From the NCBI GenBank assembly GCA_032353305.1, contig JAUCNG010394590.1:1-10747 (forward strand): 10,747 bases of DNA, read 5' to 3'. This document shows positions 7,322 through 10,747 of this stretch, piece after piece. The position numbers and the translations under genes were made by a program. The notes under the pieces are model-generated. The model did no database searches and was not told where the DNA came from. It saw nothing but the letters and a program-made list of their open reading frames with translations. Each line of letters starts with the position of its first letter. Within the stretch, counting starts at the first letter, position 1. The DNA comes from Cephalothrix spiralis (Eukaryota > Nemertea > Palaeonemertea > Archinemertea > Cephalotrichidae).

Positions 7322-7547
7322 AAATTCATTGATAGGTGCATAAGAATCAATCGGAAACCAATCGTCAGAGGATGCAGATCAATAGCATCAAGATTGTGAA
7401 TTGTTTTGGAAATTTCAAATGTTCTAATGAAGGTTAGAAATTTGATGGAATTGAATGCCTTTTTTCGGTTATAGGTAGATTAGAATGTTATTAAAAACCC
7501 GTCAAGTAGGCAAAATCAGTTGTACCCTCCTCTTTCTATGCCCTCTT

Positions 7548-8747
7548 GGTACAATGAATACCTTGATACACAACATTGTTTTGTCAAACACACAATTATT
7601 TTGAAGACACTGCAATGGACCTTGACCTTCACATATTAAGAATCCTTATTTTTGTTTTTGTATGCTGTTGCACCATGCTTAGGTATAAAAAGATACAATT
7701 TGGCAATTGGTTTATGGTTATGCTGCCTCGGTTTGCTTGGATATCATTGTTTCTAAAATTATTTGTATTACAGGGTATCATACATGGCTTGAAACAGAGT
7801 TACCGGTACTTGGCAATGATCTTTATATTTTGCAAGCTACGCGGAGTATGCTATGCCATAAGGGTTGACCCTCATTGTTTTTAATAAATAAAGTGTCCTA
7901 GTTTAAATCTTGCATGGCTCTGTCCCTATATCCCTATTAGGATGCCCGGAAAAAGAACCTATTATCTAGATCTCGAAAAGTCCCTACAGGTACTCCCCCA
8001 AAACCATCTCTATATGGGAGGGGGCGGAGGGCGTTTGACCGTTTAGATTTTGAAATAATTTTACTTCGTAATCCGACGCAATTTTGCACAAACTAGGAGG
8101 GAGTGTATGGGTCTAATTTTGAGACTAGGCTTCCGCGGGGGTAAATCGGTCTGCGGTAAAGCGCCGATATTTTCTGACGCCTTCTAAACAACAACAATTT
8201 GCTTCTTATCTCGAGTTTTTGGCGCTTTGTGAGCCCTTGCAAGGGAGGTATTGTAATTTTAAATGCCCTTTTTGAGTTGGCAGATAGATATGGTTCAAAA
8301 CGTTAGTTTGTCTTTAAAATGCCTAGATATTTAAATTTTGTTGTTGTCTTAATTGACATTGTGGATTTTATACGCTTAAAATATTAACAGAAGTCTTACA
8401 CCAGATGTAATAGATACGTGCCAAAATGCCTAGTGTACAATAAACGACCCCTCGTCCCTTTAGCAATCTACGCCGCGATGAAAAGAAGAAGATGTCGTAG
8501 TGAAAATTGGAACTGAGGCATATAAGTTTTTTTCAACTAACAACAAAATGCCCAGCTAGGAATCAAATGGCTGGGTTAAAAAAAAGTTCGATTCCGATAC
8601 ATTTTTTTGTTATTTCACTCTTTATCTTTTGATTTTTATTGCAAATTAATTTTTGCTCGGTACTTTTAAAGGAGTCCTTTATTTAATAATTCGAATAATA
8701 TTATTCTTATGTTTCTCTATTAATATTTTTCCTTTATTATTTTTCAG
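7548..8747. other. End of intron 3; no supported gene
   Basis: I find no convincing exon here. A hydrophobic open frame (ATG 7615 to TAA 7884) is followed directly by AATAAA, but has no recognisable domain. A GC-richer patch (about 7920-8250) resembles old repeat DNA. Near 8551-8594, CCCAGC and GCTGGG can pair and GTTCGATTC (8586-8594) fits a pol III B-box, but no convincing A-box or tRNA fold accompanies it. The last 100 bases are T-rich and lead into the exon 4 acceptor. Confidence 0.4.
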
Positions 8748-8924
8748 GGAGGAGAATTTAGCGGAAACCGAAAAACGGATGTCCATGAACGACAGAGGCT
8801 GGTTCAACTCGTCCAACTGCAGAGTCAGGAGATAGAAGCTCTAAAAGACGAAATAACACTTTTATCACGAAAGGGTGGTCATATTTTACCGCCAGCTCAA
8901 CCACCACTGCCACCTGGAAATTAA
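8748..8924 (+). CDS. Short coiled-coil protein, terminal exon 4
   Basis: TTATTTTTCAG precedes 58 codons and TAA at 8922-8924. The exon begins GGEFSGNRKTDVHERQR, continues into an amphipathic helix (LVQLVQLQSQEIEALKDEI, hydrophobic residues at heptad a/d spacing) and ends in a basic SRKGGH turn and a proline-rich tail (LPPAQPPLPPGN). A second coiled coil with a Pro-rich tail suggests dimerisation plus a short docking motif. The tail is distinctive and should find orthologues easily. I associate such tails loosely with ciliary coiled-coil proteins but cannot name one. Entry is phase 0, consistent with the other exons. Polyadenylation signals follow within 100 bases, which supports this as the true 3' end. 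Confidence 0.75.
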   Translation, partial: GGEFSGNRKTDVHERQRLVQLVQLQSQEIEALKDEITLLSRKGGHILPPAQPPLPPGN

Positions 8925-9014
8925 ATGTCTATAAAATTTATGTAAAAAACTTGTCAAATGCATGTTAACTTTTATAATTTATTTGTGATATTCAAACTTC
9001 TATTCTATGGTAAA

Positions 9015-9035
9015 AATAAAGAAATTAAAAATAAA
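9015..9035 (+). terminator. Polyadenylation signals of the coiled-coil gene
   Basis: Two AATAAA hexamers, at 9015-9020 and 9030-9035, lie 91-111 bases after the stop codon, in an AT-rich 3' untranslated region. Cleavage would be expected around 9045-9065. A further AATAAA near 9218 could serve a longer form. Confidence 0.6.
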
Positions 9036-9065
9036 TTATCCACCCGCTTACCCTTGCACGAAAAT

Positions 9066-9375
9066 GAATTGAGACAATATTATTAAAAACAATATTGCAA
9101 TATTGATGGTTTTCTAAACTTCAACTGCATGTACGTTCTTTATAATTAACTTTACGAAGATATATAAAGCCTGGGTTCAAGTCTATCATTAAAGTCCTGT
9201 ATGGACGACTTCTCTTTAATAAAACTTTATCAGTACATAAAAATCCTTTCATTGAATTGTTACCTGTAATATAGATTGATTAGAATACAATATTGATGTA
9301 TTGATGGTATAAATTGATCAAAATTCATTGTAATGAATTATTTTTATTTAACAGTTACAGTATTTATTAAATAAA
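9066..9375. other. AT-rich intergenic sequence
   Basis: The stretch holds the perfect palindrome CAATATTGCAATATTG (9092-9107) and a partial echo, CAATATTGATGTATTGATGG, near 9288-9307. Otherwise it is simple AT-rich sequence with no open frame of note. Confidence 0.5.
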
Positions 9376-10216
9376 GAAGAGAGAAAATACCATTTCCTGA
9401 TTCAAAGTCAAATATTTTTCGTTATATCAAAGCTCAGCAACATGAAACTTATACCAAAATAATCATTATCAAATAAGCTGTTTTTAAAACAATTCAAAAT
9501 TATTAAATTAAATTTTTATAGGAGAATAGTATTGATATATTCTATATACTGAAAAGTGCTTTGCTAAAATGTCTAAAATCAATATGCTTGAGAAGTAATT
9601 AAGGATGTTAATGAGCCTCTCTAATCAATTCCAGAATAATACGGAAGTCATAAATAGTAAAACATAGACATTTTATTATGACCGATCTTACAACACGTGT
9701 AGCGTATATAATCGGCCATCGCCAAGAGAAAGATACATACTGCGCAACTTCCTTTGCGCATAAGACAATAATATAAGAGGTTGAGATAGCGGGCATTCGT
9801 ATATACTTGCGGATATACGAATGCATTGCGCTTTAGAATGACATATTGCGCTTTGACTCTGAGAGTCTCAGAGTCGAAAGTCCTAGATACTATATGTTAT
9901 ACATAGTTATTAGAAACATACTATACTTCTCATGCTTGTTGATAATTAGTTTAGATTTTAAATGACCCATTAAGTAATAATGATCAATAATAACATACTC
10001 AATACTCATACTCATTAATAAGAAATATATTTGAATAAAATTTAAAGTGAAATAAAATATTCATTCTGGCAATATACTTCCAGTGTGTACAAAGTCATCA
10101 TTTTGTATTCTTTAAATGATTATGAAGGCGAATTTTGGTATAAGTTTAATGTTGCTACTCTTGATAAGAATGAAACTATTTAACTTTGAATCAGGAAACT
10201 GAAAATTTTTACTCTT
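9376..10216. mobile_element. Large inverted-repeat element with about 85-bp arms
   Basis: The left arm (about 9376-9460) and right arm (about 10132-10216) are inverted copies: 9393-9408 matches 10183-10198 perfectly (16 bases, TTTCCTGATTCAAAGT), 9436-9443 matches 10149-10156, and 9445-9460 matches 10132-10147 perfectly (16 bases), with similar sequence between. The spacing gives an element of about 840 bases. It has no transposase frame and holds a run of hairpins in its centre. The outermost bases are approximate because similarity fades in AT-rich sequence. Confidence 0.65.
9678..9875. repeat. Four consecutive hairpins
   Basis: The hairpins are: 9678-9686 with 9711-9719 (ATGACCGAT/ATCGGCCAT, one mismatch, with ACACGTGT in the loop); 9741-9747 with 9754-9760 (TGCGCAA/TTGCGCA, 6-base loop); 9793-9804 with 9813-9824 (GCATTCGTATAT/ATATACGAATGC, perfect 12 bp, 8-base loop); and 9855-9864 with 9866-9875 (GACTCTGAGA/TCTCAGAGTC, 1-base centre). 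ATTGCGCTTT is also directly repeated at 9825 and 9845. They sit in the middle of the surrounding inverted-repeat element. A minus-strand open frame (9608-9826) across them has no recognisable features. Confidence 0.65.
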
Positions 10217-10747
10217 TTACCTAAGATCCTTGTCCTGATCGTATTATTTTTCTTATTTATAAAAATTATATGATATTCTAATTTTTGTAAAATGGGATCT
10301 ATTCTAAAATCCGTCCAGTAAATCATCAAATGAACGTCCATTATTTAATTTAGGTACTGCTGTGATTATATATTGATTTTTGTTTTATATTCTAAATTTT
10401 ACTAAATATTCCGTCCAATATTTTTGGTAAAATTTATAAAAAATATATTGTTAATTAATGTAATATTTCTTTTGTATTTTAAATCAGAATTATTAGATTG
10501 TTTTAATTATTGAATATTTTTATTTTCACTCTCATGATTTTGTGATTGTGATCAATAAAATAACAACTTCTCTCGAAAATATATTTTTGTCAGTCATGTC
10601 AATTACCCTCTATATTTCTCGGTATATATGTAGGCCTACTTAAAGCAGTTGCAGTTAATTGTAACCAATAATATCGGGTGGGCCCTTAAATCTGTCCCGC
10701 TGTTTAGAAGGTTGTATCTTACACAATATGCGAGATAATGATTTGAT
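10217..10747. other. AT-rich sequence with no recognised feature
   Basis: No open frame or strong repeat is visible. CCGTCCA occurs at 10312 and 10411 in similar AT-rich surroundings. AATAAA near 10554 could belong to a transcript end but has no gene attached in this window. Confidence 0.5.

Larger units (their letters stand above)
6391..7547. mobile_element. Foldback element of about 1.16 kb
   Basis: The two ends are inverted copies of each other over about 200 bases or more. The first 19 bases (6391-6409, AAGAGGGCATAGAAAGAGG) match 7529-7547 perfectly; 6465-6478 matches 7472-7485 (14 of 14); 6563-6586 matches 7409-7432 (23 of 24); and an inner block 6838-6863 matches 7316-7341 perfectly over 26 bases. 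No transposase frame is present, so it is non-autonomous or a foldback. The left arm is about 170 bases longer between the blocks because it contains a second inverted repeat (6662-6832). The centre is GC-rich. It lies in intron 3 of the coiled-coil gene. Confidence 0.75.

Noticed and set aside
7615-7884. Hydrophobic open frame followed by AATAAA in intron 3
   Set aside because: The composition is what AT-rich DNA gives by chance, with no recognisable domain or repeat. The AATAAA at the stop is noted but insufficient in such AT-rich sequence.
8465-8507. Possible extra exon of the coiled-coil gene after CCTTTAG
   Set aside because: Two of the three frames stop within a few codons or at TAG (8498-8500). 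The remaining frame shows no coiled-coil character or good donor, and exons 3 and 4 already join in phase.
8551-8594. Possible tRNA or tRNA-derived SINE (B-box-like GTTCGATTC)
   Set aside because: No matching A-box, acceptor stem or cloverleaf can be drawn around it.
9608-9826. A 72-codon minus-strand frame across the hairpins
   Set aside because: It has no recognisable domain, and the inverted repeats of this region explain its sequence better than coding does.

Overview
The window reads as nuclear DNA of an invertebrate animal. It is AT-rich, its genes are split by GT-AG introns, and the introns and flanks are filled with inverted-repeat (foldback and MITE-like) elements. A large ankyrin-repeat plus TKL-like kinase protein of this style would fit a lophotrochozoan such as a bivalve mollusc, but nothing in the sequence fixes the species. 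I see no prokaryotic operon, rRNA, CRISPR array or clear tRNA.

Gene 1 (+ strand, TATA box near 121, coding 251-2904). Two long open frames, ankyrin repeats (251-1411) and a protein kinase (1495-2904), look like separate genes but are best joined by a short 71-nt intron (1365-1435). Splicing restores both the reading frame and the exact spacing of a further ankyrin repeat, giving an 860-residue ankyrin-kinase protein. If the intron is retained, translation stops at 1411 and gives an ankyrin-only protein of 386 residues. Three tiny upstream ORFs lie in the leader. Six of the ankyrin repeats are nearly identical at DNA level, in an A-B-A-B-B-A order that points to recent duplication in two-repeat units.

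Gene 2 (+ strand, 3829-8924). Four phase-0 exons (3829-3873, 4143-4277, 5332-5355, 8748-8924) join into a 126-residue coiled-coil protein with a proline-rich tail. One exon is a 24-nt microexon. Polyadenylation signals follow at 9015 and 9030. I do not recognise the protein. The first exon is the least certain; without it, the other three could be the 3' end of a longer gene.

Repeats. Intron 2 of gene 2 holds a short element with 11-bp terminal inverted repeats (4481-4861) and a strong hairpin (5032-5106). Intron 3 holds a CAGYGGTGGC-ended MITE candidate (5619-5862) and a foldback element of about 1.16 kb (6391-7547), which carries a second MITE-like inverted repeat (6662-6832) in its left arm and a G-rich core. 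Downstream of gene 2 a third large inverted repeat (about 9376-10216) encloses four consecutive hairpins (9678-9875). The last 530 bases show nothing I can name.

The two genes share a strand, but nothing in the sequence ties their functions together.
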